This document shows positions 19,656-27,323 of a DNA stretch of 64,000 nucleotides, piece after piece. The notes beneath the pieces are model-generated. The model ran no database searches. It saw only the letters and a program-made list of their open reading frames with translations, and had not been told where the DNA came from. Position numbers and translations under genes: made by a program. Source of the stretch: Actinoplanes italicus. Lineage in GTDB: Bacteria; Actinomycetota; Actinomycetes; Mycobacteriales; Micromonosporaceae. How positions within the stretch are numbered: position 1 is the stretch's first letter; each line of letters starts with the position of its first letter. The stretch spans positions 1 through 64,000 of the forward strand of contig NZ_PVMZ01000009.1 of NCBI RefSeq assembly GCF_003001815.1. Reading direction: 5' to 3'.

Positions 19656-20897
19656 CTAGGCCTTCGGGTCGGGGGCGCCCAGCCAGGAACGCACCTGGGC
19701 GCACTCCTCGTCGGTCAGGGCGATCGCGGCCGCGTCCGCCCGGTTCAGCACGTTGTCGGCGAACGCCGTGGCGATCTCCTCGGCGTCCGGCGGCGGCTGC
19801 CGGTAGAGCGGCGCCCCGCCGAACGCGGTGCCCCGGGTCACGAACGCGATCGCCGACCGGCTCACGTCGACCCCCTGCTCGGCCAGCAGGTCACGGGCCC
19901 AGCGGGTGGCCTCGGTCAGGTTGAAGTGGTGCGACGCCGCATAGTCGGCCAGCGCCCGATAGACCGGCGGCCACATCTCCCGGGGCAGCCGCGGCAGGCC
20001 CAGCGGCGCGCTGAGCCGCACGATCGACTCGGGGGCGGGCCCGGTGGCGGCCGACGTCTCCGGCGGGCCGTGCCGGCTGTCGTCCCAGACGAAGTGGTTC
20101 GAGAACTTGGCGTGCGGCAGCCGCAGGCTCTCCAGGGCCCGGACGAACCCGCCGAACCCGAACCAGTTCGACGAGTCCACCCCGTTGCCCAGCTGCCGCC
20201 GCAGGTCGTGCGCCAGCGAGGCCAGGTTGAGCGGGCCCGGCGCGGCGGCGAAACGCCAGCTCACCAGGTCACGGAACTGCTCGTAGGAGGCCTCCGGCTC
20301 GGGCTCGCCCGGCGGGCTCACCACCACCGCCTCCTCGCTGTCCACCGGCTCGCCCTGCACGAGCTCCAGCAGCTCCTGGCTGGTGATCAGCCGGTCGGCG
20401 ATCGAGGTGAAGGCCAGCGCCGCGTCGGCCGGCGAGACGATCGTGGTCCGCCGGTCGGACCGGCGCAGCCGCACCAGCAGCGGGGTCATGTCCGAGTCGC
20501 CGGAGGCGATCACGAACTCCTCGTACCTCACGGGGTCGGCCAGCGCGTCCACCGCGTCGACCACCATCCGGATGTCGGCGGCGTTCTTGGTGTGCGTCAG
20601 GCGCGGGCAGTCGATGACCTCGAAACCCGCGTTCACGAAGTACGGCCGGAAGCGCGAGTAGTAGAGCCGCTGCAACCCGCTCGACGGGTCCGGGTGCGGC
20701 ACCCATCCACCCGGGTTCATGTAGCAGCGCAGGATCAGCCAGCGCCGCGGCGCCTCCACCGTCAGCGACGTGGTCAGCCGCGACAGCCAGGCACCGGGCT
20801 CCTCGGCGAACTGGATCGCGACATCCGGGTCCTGTCTGATGAGGGCGCTGAACACGTTGTCGAAGTCCAGGTACAGCGCGGCACGTACGCGGTCCAT
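19656..20897 (-). CDS. NYN-domain (LabA/DUF88-like) putative ribonuclease
   Basis: 413 residues from the ATG at 20897. The N-terminal NYN domain (about 1-190) begins RAALYLDFDNVFSAL with the first catalytic Asp cluster, then ADIRMVVDAVDAL and VIASGDSDMTPLLVRLR, the set of acidic residues expected of this PIN-like nuclease fold. A linker rich in Glu/Pro follows, then two helical regions (about 215-275 and 320-400) that resemble OST-HTH/LOTUS-type RNA-binding modules in position, though I cannot confirm that. NYN proteins cleave or process RNA; the substrate here is unknown. The frame is open far upstream, but the conserved domain fixes the start within a few codons. Confidence 0.85.
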   Translation of the reverse strand: MDRVRAALYLDFDNVFSALIRQDPDVAIQFAEEPGAWLSRLTTSLTVEAPRRWLILRCYMNPGGWVPHPDPSSGLQRLYYSRFRPYFVNAGFEVIDCPRLTHTKNAADIRMVVDAVDALADPVRYEEFVIASGDSDMTPLLVRLRRSDRRTTIVSPADAALAFTSIADRLITSQELLELVQGEPVDSEEAVVVSPPGEPEPEASYEQFRDLVSWRFAAAPGPLNLASLAHDLRRQLGNGVDSSNWFGFGGFVRALESLRLPHAKFSNHFVWDDSRHGPPETSAATGPAPESIVRLSAPLGLPRLPREMWPPVYRALADYAASHHFNLTEATRWARDLLAEQGVDVSRSAIAFVTRGTAFGGAPLYRQPPPDAEEIATAFADNVLNRADAAAIALTDEECAQVRSWLGAPDPKA

Positions 20898-20997
20898 GAC
20901 CGAAAACCTACCCCGCGTCGCACACCGGGGGCGGTCGGCACGCTCCGAAAGCCGGTTGACTGCGGCGACGCCACCGCCGACGGATCGGAGCCACCCG

Positions 20998-21546
20998 GTG
21001 CACCTCGCCCAGGCACTCGACGTGCTGGAGACGCTGTTCGCGGCCTCGGGGCACCCGGAGATCGAGGCGGTGGAGCGTTTCGGCACCGACGCGGCACCGG
21101 GCGGTCCGTCACCCGCAGGGGTACGCCTGCGGTACGCGGGCGGCGCTCTCGCGTACCTCTGGGGTGCCGTGTGGCCTTCGGAGACGGATCTGCCGACACC
21201 CGAGCGACTGCCGCCACCGCGCGGCAACCGGCCGGACCGCGCGGTCGTGCTGGCCGCGCTGCTGCTCGACGCCGCCCGCCCGCCGGAGTTCCGCTCGTGG
21301 CAGCTGGTGGCGCTGGCCGACCTGGGACCGACCGGGCAGCGCGGCAAGGTGCCCCGCGGCCTGCGGATCGTCGCCGCCGACGGCACCTCGCTGCTGCTGC
21401 GCGCCACCGCGGCCGGCGGCCCGGACCGCGACCCTTCGGACGAGCCCTACCCGGACTGGCGGGTGCCCTCCTTCAGCGCAGACCTCAGCGCAGGCCTCAG
21501 CGCAGGCCTCAGCGCAGGCCTCAGCGCAGGCCTCAGCGCAGGCTGA
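20998..21546 (+). CDS. Hypothetical protein with SAGL repeat tail
   Basis: 182 residues from the GTG at 20998, seven bases after GGAG. Composition and codon use look like a real gene (VHLAQALDVLETLFAASGHPEIEAVERF at the start, WQLVALADLGPTGQRGKV later). No domain recognised. Its last 24 residues are six Ser-Ala-(Gly/Asp)-Leu-type units from a 12-bp tandem repeat, and the end of the gene overlaps the end of the convergent VWA gene by 14 bp. The repeat could be a recent expansion that displaced the original stop. Confidence 0.6.
   Translation: MHLAQALDVLETLFAASGHPEIEAVERFGTDAAPGGPSPAGVRLRYAGGALAYLWGAVWPSETDLPTPERLPPPRGNRPDRAVVLAALLLDAARPPEFRSWQLVALADLGPTGQRGKVPRGLRIVAADGTSLLLRATAAGGPDRDPSDEPYPDWRVPSFSADLSAGLSAGLSAGLSAGLSAG
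21471..21542. repeat. 12-bp tandem repeat, six units
   Basis: Units of CCTCAGCGCAGG; the first differs at two positions, the other five are identical. It encodes the SAGL tail of the plus-strand gene and its distal end overlaps the last codons of the minus-strand VWA gene. Confidence 0.95.
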
Positions 21547-23317
21547 ACACCGGGCCGCGTGGGGTGAACGGCAGGCGGGCGCCGCGCGGCATCAGGAACG
21601 CGTGCGGCCGGCGGATCCGCAGCACGTCGCACTCCCCGTCGGTGATGATCAGGATCGGTCCGGACGGGGGGAAGTCCTCGGCGCGTTGCAGCAGCTCGAT
21701 CGCGGGCTGCAGGACGGTGCCGCCCCGGCCGCGGACCCGTACCCGCCCGGCGATCTCCTCGACCCGCAGATAGCCGGCGTCATAGGCGGCCGCGTCGCAG
21801 AACACCACCCGCGCCGCCGGCACGTCACGGGCCGTCGAGTAGGACGCGATCGAGCCGAGCGCTTTGCCCATCAGCTCGGCGCCCATCGACCCCGAGGTGT
21901 CCACCACCACGCCGAACGTGCTCCGCGGGACCGCCTCCTCGGGACGGTGGCGGCCGGGACGCGGGATGTCCGGCGTGGCGGCCTGGCGGCGGGACATCCG
22001 GGCGTACGACCGGACCGGCTCCACCACCGGCACGTGCTCGTCGAACCAGCGGGCCAGTGCGACGTCCCACGGCGGGGGAGGCTGTTCGAGCACCCGGATC
22101 TCGGCGACCAGCCCGGACGGCAGCAGCCCTCGCCCGCTGCTCTGGTGATAGGCGTAACCGGTCAGCAGGGCGCGACGGCAGTACTCGTCCAGGTCCACGC
22201 CGCCACCCCGCCTGCCGGCCCACGGCAGCGGCTCACCCAGCATGTCCCCGGCGCCGTGGCCGCGCAGCGTCGCGAGCTTGCGCATCCGGCGCAGGTCGCC
22301 GGCGATCCGGTCGTAGACCTGCTCGGCCGACGCACCGGCGAACTCCGGGTCGTGCAGCACCCCGTCCGGCAGCACCCCGACGCCCATCTCGACCAGCCAG
22401 CCGTTGATCACGAAATCACAGGCCACGTTCCACAGGTACGGGTCACGGGCACCCGACCGGTCGGCGTGCCGCAGCGCTACGTGCAGCAGCTCGTGGGCCA
22501 GCACGAACCGCCACTCGCCCTCGGTCATCGACCGCCACGGGTTCACGTAGATCTCGCCGGCCTCGGCCGACACCGCTGCGATCGAGATGTCCCAGGCGCG
22601 AGCCAGCGGACCCTCGGCGACCAGCGTGAACCCGGCCGCCACCGCGCCGAGCAGCGGGTACGAACCGATGAACCAGCTCATCGCCAGCTCCCACGGCTGC
22701 CGTACCGGAGCGCGGCCGTCCACCGACTCGCGGGCGCCGCCGGCCACCTCCACACCGGCGGCCGCCGCCGCGGACAGGCCCAGCGCGAACCGGTCCGCCC
22801 AGACCGGCTCGTGCCCGTCCCGGAACCGGACCGGCGTGAGATCCAGATCGGGCGCCACCGACAGGTCGGCCGGGACGCCGTGCCGCCGCCAGCGCTCCGC
22901 CAGATCCACCTCGTCGGCCGACGGCAGGAGCTCAGGCAGCGGGTCCGGCTCCCGGCCCAGCTTCACCGCACGCTGGAACCGGGACACCGCGAGACAGGCC
23001 GCCGCCCGGGACGCCTCATCGGGCTCGCCCTCCGGCGTCAGGTGGTCGAAGCCGAGATGGAGCAGGCTGTGCGCGAGAACCCAGCGCCACTCCTCCCGCG
23101 TCAGCCGCCGGGCGCGGCTCACCACGATCTGGCCGTCCACCGACACCCGGGACAGGGCGGTCATCGGCTTGTCGATCATCGTGACCGACACCTCGGGTCG
23201 CGGATAGGTGCGCTCGGTCATCGGGGCGAACAGTGGATGACCGGCCAGTTCGTTCCAGGCGGCGCGGAACTCCAGCGTGTTCGGGTCGGCCTCCGGCTGC
23301 CGCTGCTTACGGGCCAT
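21533..23317 (-). CDS. VWA-like / metallopeptidase-like protein (DUF2201 type)
   Basis: 594 residues. Family layout: a putative metallopeptidase N-terminal region and a C-terminal VWA-like region with a MIDAS-type motif DTSGSMG (about 473-479) and TDGECD near 560. The N-terminal region is internally duplicated: WVLAHSLLHLGFDH (about 79-92) and FVLAHELLHVALRH (about 271-284). Only the second keeps the HExxH zinc motif; in the first Glu is replaced by Ser. Such proteins are partners of MoxR-type AAA ATPases in chaperone or metal-insertion systems. The ATPase gene lies 15 bp upstream in the same direction, so the two probably form a working pair. Confidence 0.87.
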   Translation of the reverse strand: MARKQRQPEADPNTLEFRAAWNELAGHPLFAPMTERTYPRPEVSVTMIDKPMTALSRVSVDGQIVVSRARRLTREEWRWVLAHSLLHLGFDHLTPEGEPDEASRAAACLAVSRFQRAVKLGREPDPLPELLPSADEVDLAERWRRHGVPADLSVAPDLDLTPVRFRDGHEPVWADRFALGLSAAAAAGVEVAGGARESVDGRAPVRQPWELAMSWFIGSYPLLGAVAAGFTLVAEGPLARAWDISIAAVSAEAGEIYVNPWRSMTEGEWRFVLAHELLHVALRHADRSGARDPYLWNVACDFVINGWLVEMGVGVLPDGVLHDPEFAGASAEQVYDRIAGDLRRMRKLATLRGHGAGDMLGEPLPWAGRRGGGVDLDEYCRRALLTGYAYHQSSGRGLLPSGLVAEIRVLEQPPPPWDVALARWFDEHVPVVEPVRSYARMSRRQAATPDIPRPGRHRPEEAVPRSTFGVVVDTSGSMGAELMGKALGSIASYSTARDVPAARVVFCDAAAYDAGYLRVEEIAGRVRVRGRGGTVLQPAIELLQRAEDFPPSGPILIITDGECDVLRIRRPHAFLMPRGARLPFTPRGPVFSLR

Positions 23318-23332
23318 CCCCGCGCCGCCCGC

Positions 23333-24394
23333 TCAGGCCCGCGCCGCGACCAGGCGCGGCAGGTCGCGGCTCACCTCGACCAGGAACCAAGCCGGCAGCA
23401 CCGGGTGGCCGTCGTTGTCGGGGGCGATCACCAGCCGGCCGCACTCCAGGGACAGCTCGGAGAGCTCGACCAGCATCGCCTTGGCCCGGTGCGCGAACTG
23501 GCGCAGGTTCGCCGAAGCGTGTGCCTTGCCGGCCGGCAGATCCTTGATCAGGCGGGCGCGGAAGGCCTCGGCCAGGAAGTAGAGCAGGTCACGATCGTCG
23601 GGGCGGGACGGCCAGCCGGCGTCGCCGCGAACGATCGCGTCCAGGCCGTACCGATGCCGGACGATCTTGACGTAGCCGCCGAAGGCGGTGGCATGCGCCG
23701 GCGTGAGCGTGCCCGCGGCAAGCAGGCCGACCGTCTCCTCGTCGATGCCGTCGCCATAGGACCGCAGCGCGTCGGAGAGCATGTGCCAGCTGCGCGGGGT
23801 GGAGAACGGCTCCTCCACCTTGGGCGGCGCCGACCAGAGGTGATCCGGGCGCTCGGTGAGATAGCCGAGCACCCACTGGTGGATGCCGGCCTCCCGCGCC
23901 CAGGCCGACCAGTCCGCCCAGGCCGCACGCAGGTGCACGTGGATCAGGCGGTTGACCAGTGCCGACGCCATCGGGCGGGCGAGCGCGTTGTCACTCGAGC
24001 GGTTGCCCGCGCCGATCACGATCGAGCCGGGCGGAAGCTCGTACGCCCCGATCCGCCGATCGAGGATCAGCGAGTAGAACGCCTTCTGGACCTCCGGGCT
24101 CGAGGAATTCAATTCATCGAGAAAGAGGCAGTACGGCTCGTCGCGCGCGATCGACTCGGGCGGCGCGAACCGGCTGCGGCCGTCCCGCAGCTCCGGCACC
24201 CCGATCAGGTCCTCGGCCGCCAGTTGCGTGCCGACCAGGGTCACGCACTCCAGGCCCAGCGAGTCGGCGAAGTCACGGACCAGCGAACTCTTGCCGATGC
24301 CCGGCGCGCCCCACAGGAACACCGGCCTGGCCACCGCGACGTGCAGAAGCAGGCCGGGCAGCTGGGCGGGAGTCACCGTGATCGCGGAGTGCAC
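23333..24394 (-). CDS. MoxR-type AAA ATPase
   Basis: 353 residues from a GTG start. Walker A is GAPGIGKSS (29-37, Lys35), Walker B is CLFLDELNS, sensor I is the Asn of IGAGNRSSDNALARPM, and arginine finger candidates follow in SALVNRLIHV. A helical C-terminal region follows. This family uses ATP hydrolysis to remodel or mature a client together with VWA-domain partners. The VWA/metallopeptidase-like gene begins 15 bp after its stop and the fused sigma-factor gene ends 59 bp before its start; the three may be one operon. Confidence 0.9.
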   Translation of the reverse strand: MHSAITVTPAQLPGLLLHVAVARPVFLWGAPGIGKSSLVRDFADSLGLECVTLVGTQLAAEDLIGVPELRDGRSRFAPPESIARDEPYCLFLDELNSSSPEVQKAFYSLILDRRIGAYELPPGSIVIGAGNRSSDNALARPMASALVNRLIHVHLRAAWADWSAWAREAGIHQWVLGYLTERPDHLWSAPPKVEEPFSTPRSWHMLSDALRSYGDGIDEETVGLLAAGTLTPAHATAFGGYVKIVRHRYGLDAIVRGDAGWPSRPDDRDLLYFLAEAFRARLIKDLPAGKAHASANLRQFAHRAKAMLVELSELSLECGRLVIAPDNDGHPVLPAWFLVEVSRDLPRLVAARA

Positions 24395-24453
24395 GCCGAT
24401 CAGTCTGGCCTTTCCGCTGCTCGGCCTGCATCCGTATTAATCGCCGGACATCC

Positions 24454-26565
24454 TCACCCACCGGACATCGAGGCCCCCACACCATTGCCGGTGGACAGAT
24501 AGTCGGTGCCGGGCAGCTTCGCGGCCGCGGTGCGTGCCCCCTCGGCGGTGGACGCGTCCTCCGAGCGGAAGGTCAGGCCCGGCTCCTGCCAGCTGTTGTT
24601 GCTCGGCTTCGCCCCGGAGGACAGCGCCTGCTCACCCCGGGTGTTGCCGACCGACGCGTTGTTGCGCAGCACCGCCGGGGCGGTCGTCATCGAGAAGCCG
24701 AGACCCGTGTTGCGGTACGCGGTGTTGTTGCCGAGTTCGATCGCCGCCGCGTTGCCCTCGTCGACGAAACCATGACCGTCATTGCCCCATGACGCGTTGT
24801 GCCGGACCTGATGAGCGGCCGCCGCCGGATTCGGGGAACCGCCGCCGACCGCGAACCCGTTCGCCCCGTTCCGGAACGACCAGTTGTACTGCACCTGCAC
24901 CCGGCTGCCGAACGCGCCCAGGTTGATGCCGTCGCCGCCGTTGCGGAACGCCCGGTTGCCGCGCAGCAGATTGCCGTCACCGTCGCCGAACTGTACGGCC
25001 AGACCGGACCCGCGGTTGGCGTAGAAGTCGCCGTCCAGCACCTGGTTTCCGGCCGTGCCGGGGTCGCGCAGCATCAGGCCGACACCGGCGTTGTCGTGCA
25101 CGGTCAGTCGCTCGAACACGTTGTTCGTGCAGGCCAGGCACGTCCAGGTGGCGTTGCGGGCGCCGGTCACCGCCAGGTCGCGCACGGTCCAGTACGACGC
25201 CCGCTGGGTGATCGCCCACTCGTCGGCAGGGATGCCGGAGGCGTCGATCACGGCGCGCTCGGAGCCGTACCCGGCCAGGGTCACCCGCTGCGCCGCGGTG
25301 CCGCTCGTGGTGATCGAGAGCGGACTCGTGGGGCGGTGGGTGCCGCCGCGCAGCGCGATCGTCTGTCCCGGCTTCACCACCGAGACGGCTTTGGCGATCG
25401 AGGCGTACGGGCGGGCGAGGCTCCCGTCACCGTCGTCCGAGCCATCCGGTGCCACGAAGATGTCGGCCTTGGCCACGCCCAGCCCGGTGACTGGCCGCTG
25501 TGTCGGCGTCTGGGTAGGCGTCGCTTTCGTATCGCTGCTCTTCGCCGGTGCCGCGGTGGTGATCGTGGGTGCCGGGTTGGTGACGGCGGGCAGGGGTGCG
25601 CTCGCCTGCGGGGTGTCCGGCTCGTTCACCACCGCGAGACTCAGGCCGCCGCCGGCCACGACCGCGGCCGTGACCGCGGCCACCAGGGTCTTGTGCTGCA
25701 CCAGCGTGTGCGCGACCAGGGTCGGCGCGGCGGCCAGCGCGGGCACGGTCGCTCCGCTTTGGAAGGCCGACTGGATGCCGGCCCACAGCGCCACCGGCAC
25801 CGGCATCGCCGCCATGCCGAGCAGCAGCCGCTCCGGAGACACCATGCCGGACTGGTGGGAGTGGCACTTCGGGCAGTCCCGCACGTGCCGGGCCAGCCGC
25901 TTGCGCCACACCGAGTCGGCGTTGCCGTCCCAGAACCGCATGGTGCTCGCGAGCTCCGGGCACACCGGGTTGGCCCGCAGCGCCCGGACCACCCCGCGGG
26001 AGAGCTCCAGCTGCGCCTTCATCCTCTGCACCCGCACCGCGGCGTGCTTGGGCTTCACGTCGAGCACGGCCGCCAGCTCGGCCCGGGTCAGATCGCCGCG
26101 GGCCTCCTGCCACCACAGGGCCAGCAGCTCCCGGTCGCCGTCCTCCAGCCAGCGGATCGCCTCGCCGAGCTCGCGCCGCTGATCGGCGACGACCAGCTCG
26201 GCGGTGGTCCGCTCGGCGAAGTCCCCGACCGGGTCCGGCACGTCCACCGGTTCCGGATGGTGGCGCATCAGCGTCATCTTGCGCGTGCGCAGGTGCATCT
26301 GGACCCGCCGGTAGGCGATCGTGACCAGCCAGGACCGGAACCGTTCCGGGTCGCGGAGCCCGCCCAGCGCGTTGATCGCCTGGAGCATGGTGTCCTGCAC
26401 CAGATCGTCGACGTCCGGATGGCCGTTGAGCGCGCGGCCGATGATGTTGTAGATCAGCGAGAGGTGGTCGGTGATCAGCTGATCAAGGGCGTGCACGTTC
26501 CCACGTTGCGCGTCACGGACCAGGCCCGAGACGTCGGGCGCCATGGTGATCTGACTCTCCGTCAC
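24454..26565 (-). CDS. ECF sigma factor fused to transmembrane segment and beta-helix domain
   Basis: 703 residues. Sigma region 2 (about 15-95: LSLIYNIIGRAL, DVDDLVQDTML, FRSWLVTIAYRRV) and region 4 (about 130-190: LEDGDRELLALWW, LAAVLDVKPKHAAVRVQRMK) are complete. A putative zinc-finger-like stretch follows (His227, Cys231, Cys234), then a membrane segment at about 292-313, a Pro/Thr-rich linker, and a right-handed parallel beta-helix (about 368-690, starting IFVAPDGSDDGDGSLARPYASI). This resembles sigma factors carrying their own anti-sigma and sensory parts in one chain. The outer domain may bind polysaccharide. No separate anti-sigma gene is nearby. GTG start with GGAAG upstream. Confidence 0.88.
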   Translation of the reverse strand: MTESQITMAPDVSGLVRDAQRGNVHALDQLITDHLSLIYNIIGRALNGHPDVDDLVQDTMLQAINALGGLRDPERFRSWLVTIAYRRVQMHLRTRKMTLMRHHPEPVDVPDPVGDFAERTTAELVVADQRRELGEAIRWLEDGDRELLALWWQEARGDLTRAELAAVLDVKPKHAAVRVQRMKAQLELSRGVVRALRANPVCPELASTMRFWDGNADSVWRKRLARHVRDCPKCHSHQSGMVSPERLLLGMAAMPVPVALWAGIQSAFQSGATVPALAAAPTLVAHTLVQHKTLVAAVTAAVVAGGGLSLAVVNEPDTPQASAPLPAVTNPAPTITTAAPAKSSDTKATPTQTPTQRPVTGLGVAKADIFVAPDGSDDGDGSLARPYASIAKAVSVVKPGQTIALRGGTHRPTSPLSITTSGTAAQRVTLAGYGSERAVIDASGIPADEWAITQRASYWTVRDLAVTGARNATWTCLACTNNVFERLTVHDNAGVGLMLRDPGTAGNQVLDGDFYANRGSGLAVQFGDGDGNLLRGNRAFRNGGDGINLGAFGSRVQVQYNWSFRNGANGFAVGGGSPNPAAAAHQVRHNASWGNDGHGFVDEGNAAAIELGNNTAYRNTGLGFSMTTAPAVLRNNASVGNTRGEQALSSGAKPSNNSWQEPGLTFRSEDASTAEGARTAAAKLPGTDYLSTGNGVGASMSGG

Positions 26566-27323
26566 CGTCCCGCTTCCTTCGTCGAAGTGGCCCCGCGGGC
26601 CGGCGATATCGGCGTCGATGGCTGCCTTGCTCGGGGAGTCGTGCCCGCTAGCTGCGAGAATGCGTATTCACTTGTGGCTTCGCCGTATCGTGGCACAGCC
26701 TCAGGAGCCGTGTAAAGCGACTCTCACGTCTGATTGGTAGCGCTCCCATGCGTGGGGGTCTACTCTCTGCCACGGTCGGGGTTGCCGCTTTTGGTCTTAT
26801 CCGGGGTTCACGCTGCAGTGGTGCTCTCCGTGGCTTCCGCGTGCTTCCTTGCTTCCGCGTGCTTCTTTGCTTTCGCGTGCTTCCTCGGTCCCGCGTAGTT
26901 TCCTCGGTCCCGCGTAGCTTCCTCGGTCCCGCGTGCTTCCTCGGTCCCGCGTAGCTTCCTCGGTCCCGCGTGCTTCCTCGCTCCGGAGTGCTCCCTTGCT
27001 CCCGCGTGCTTTCCATGCTTCGGGTCGTTGCGTGCCTCGGGTCGCTGCACGCTTTGGTCGCCGCACGCTTTGAGTGGCTGACCGTTTTGGGGTCTCTGCG
27101 CGGTTTGAGCCGATTCGCGCGTGCGTGTCTTTTCCGGGTTTTTGTGGCGTTCTCTGCTCTTGCGCTCTCTCCGCCTCGTCTTGGCCCGGCTGCGGCTGTC
27201 CTGCCGCCCTTTGGTGCCATGGCCGTCATGGTTTGTTGTGCTGGGTGTCGTGGCTGCGGTTGTTTTGTCGTACCCGGTGCCGGGCTGCAGTTTTTTGTCG
27301 TACCCAGTGCCTAGGCTGCGGTC
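26566..27323. other. Repeat-rich intergenic region between sigma factor and dinB genes
   Basis: About 760 bp with no convincing gene. A pyrimidine-rich tandem array fills 26831-27010. Low-complexity ORFs cross it on both strands (the longest on the minus strand runs into dinB at 27491), all Arg/Glu/Thr or Cys/Leu/Val-rich and without ribosome sites. Near dinB the sequence TTTTGTCGTACCC-GTGCC occurs twice (about 27264-27311). Confidence 0.6.
26831..27010. repeat. 18-19 bp degenerate tandem repeat
   Basis: About nine units close to CGCGTAGCTTCCTCGGTCC; units lacking one base alternate irregularly with full units. The array decays at both edges. On the plus strand it is almost purely C/T with G, giving strong strand asymmetry. 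Confidence 0.85.

Noticed and set aside
21164..24502. Plus-strand 1112-codon ORF across the VWA and ATPase genes
   Set aside because: It lies opposite two genes with clear motifs; composition is Arg/Gln/His-rich, the usual antisense artefact of high-GC DNA.
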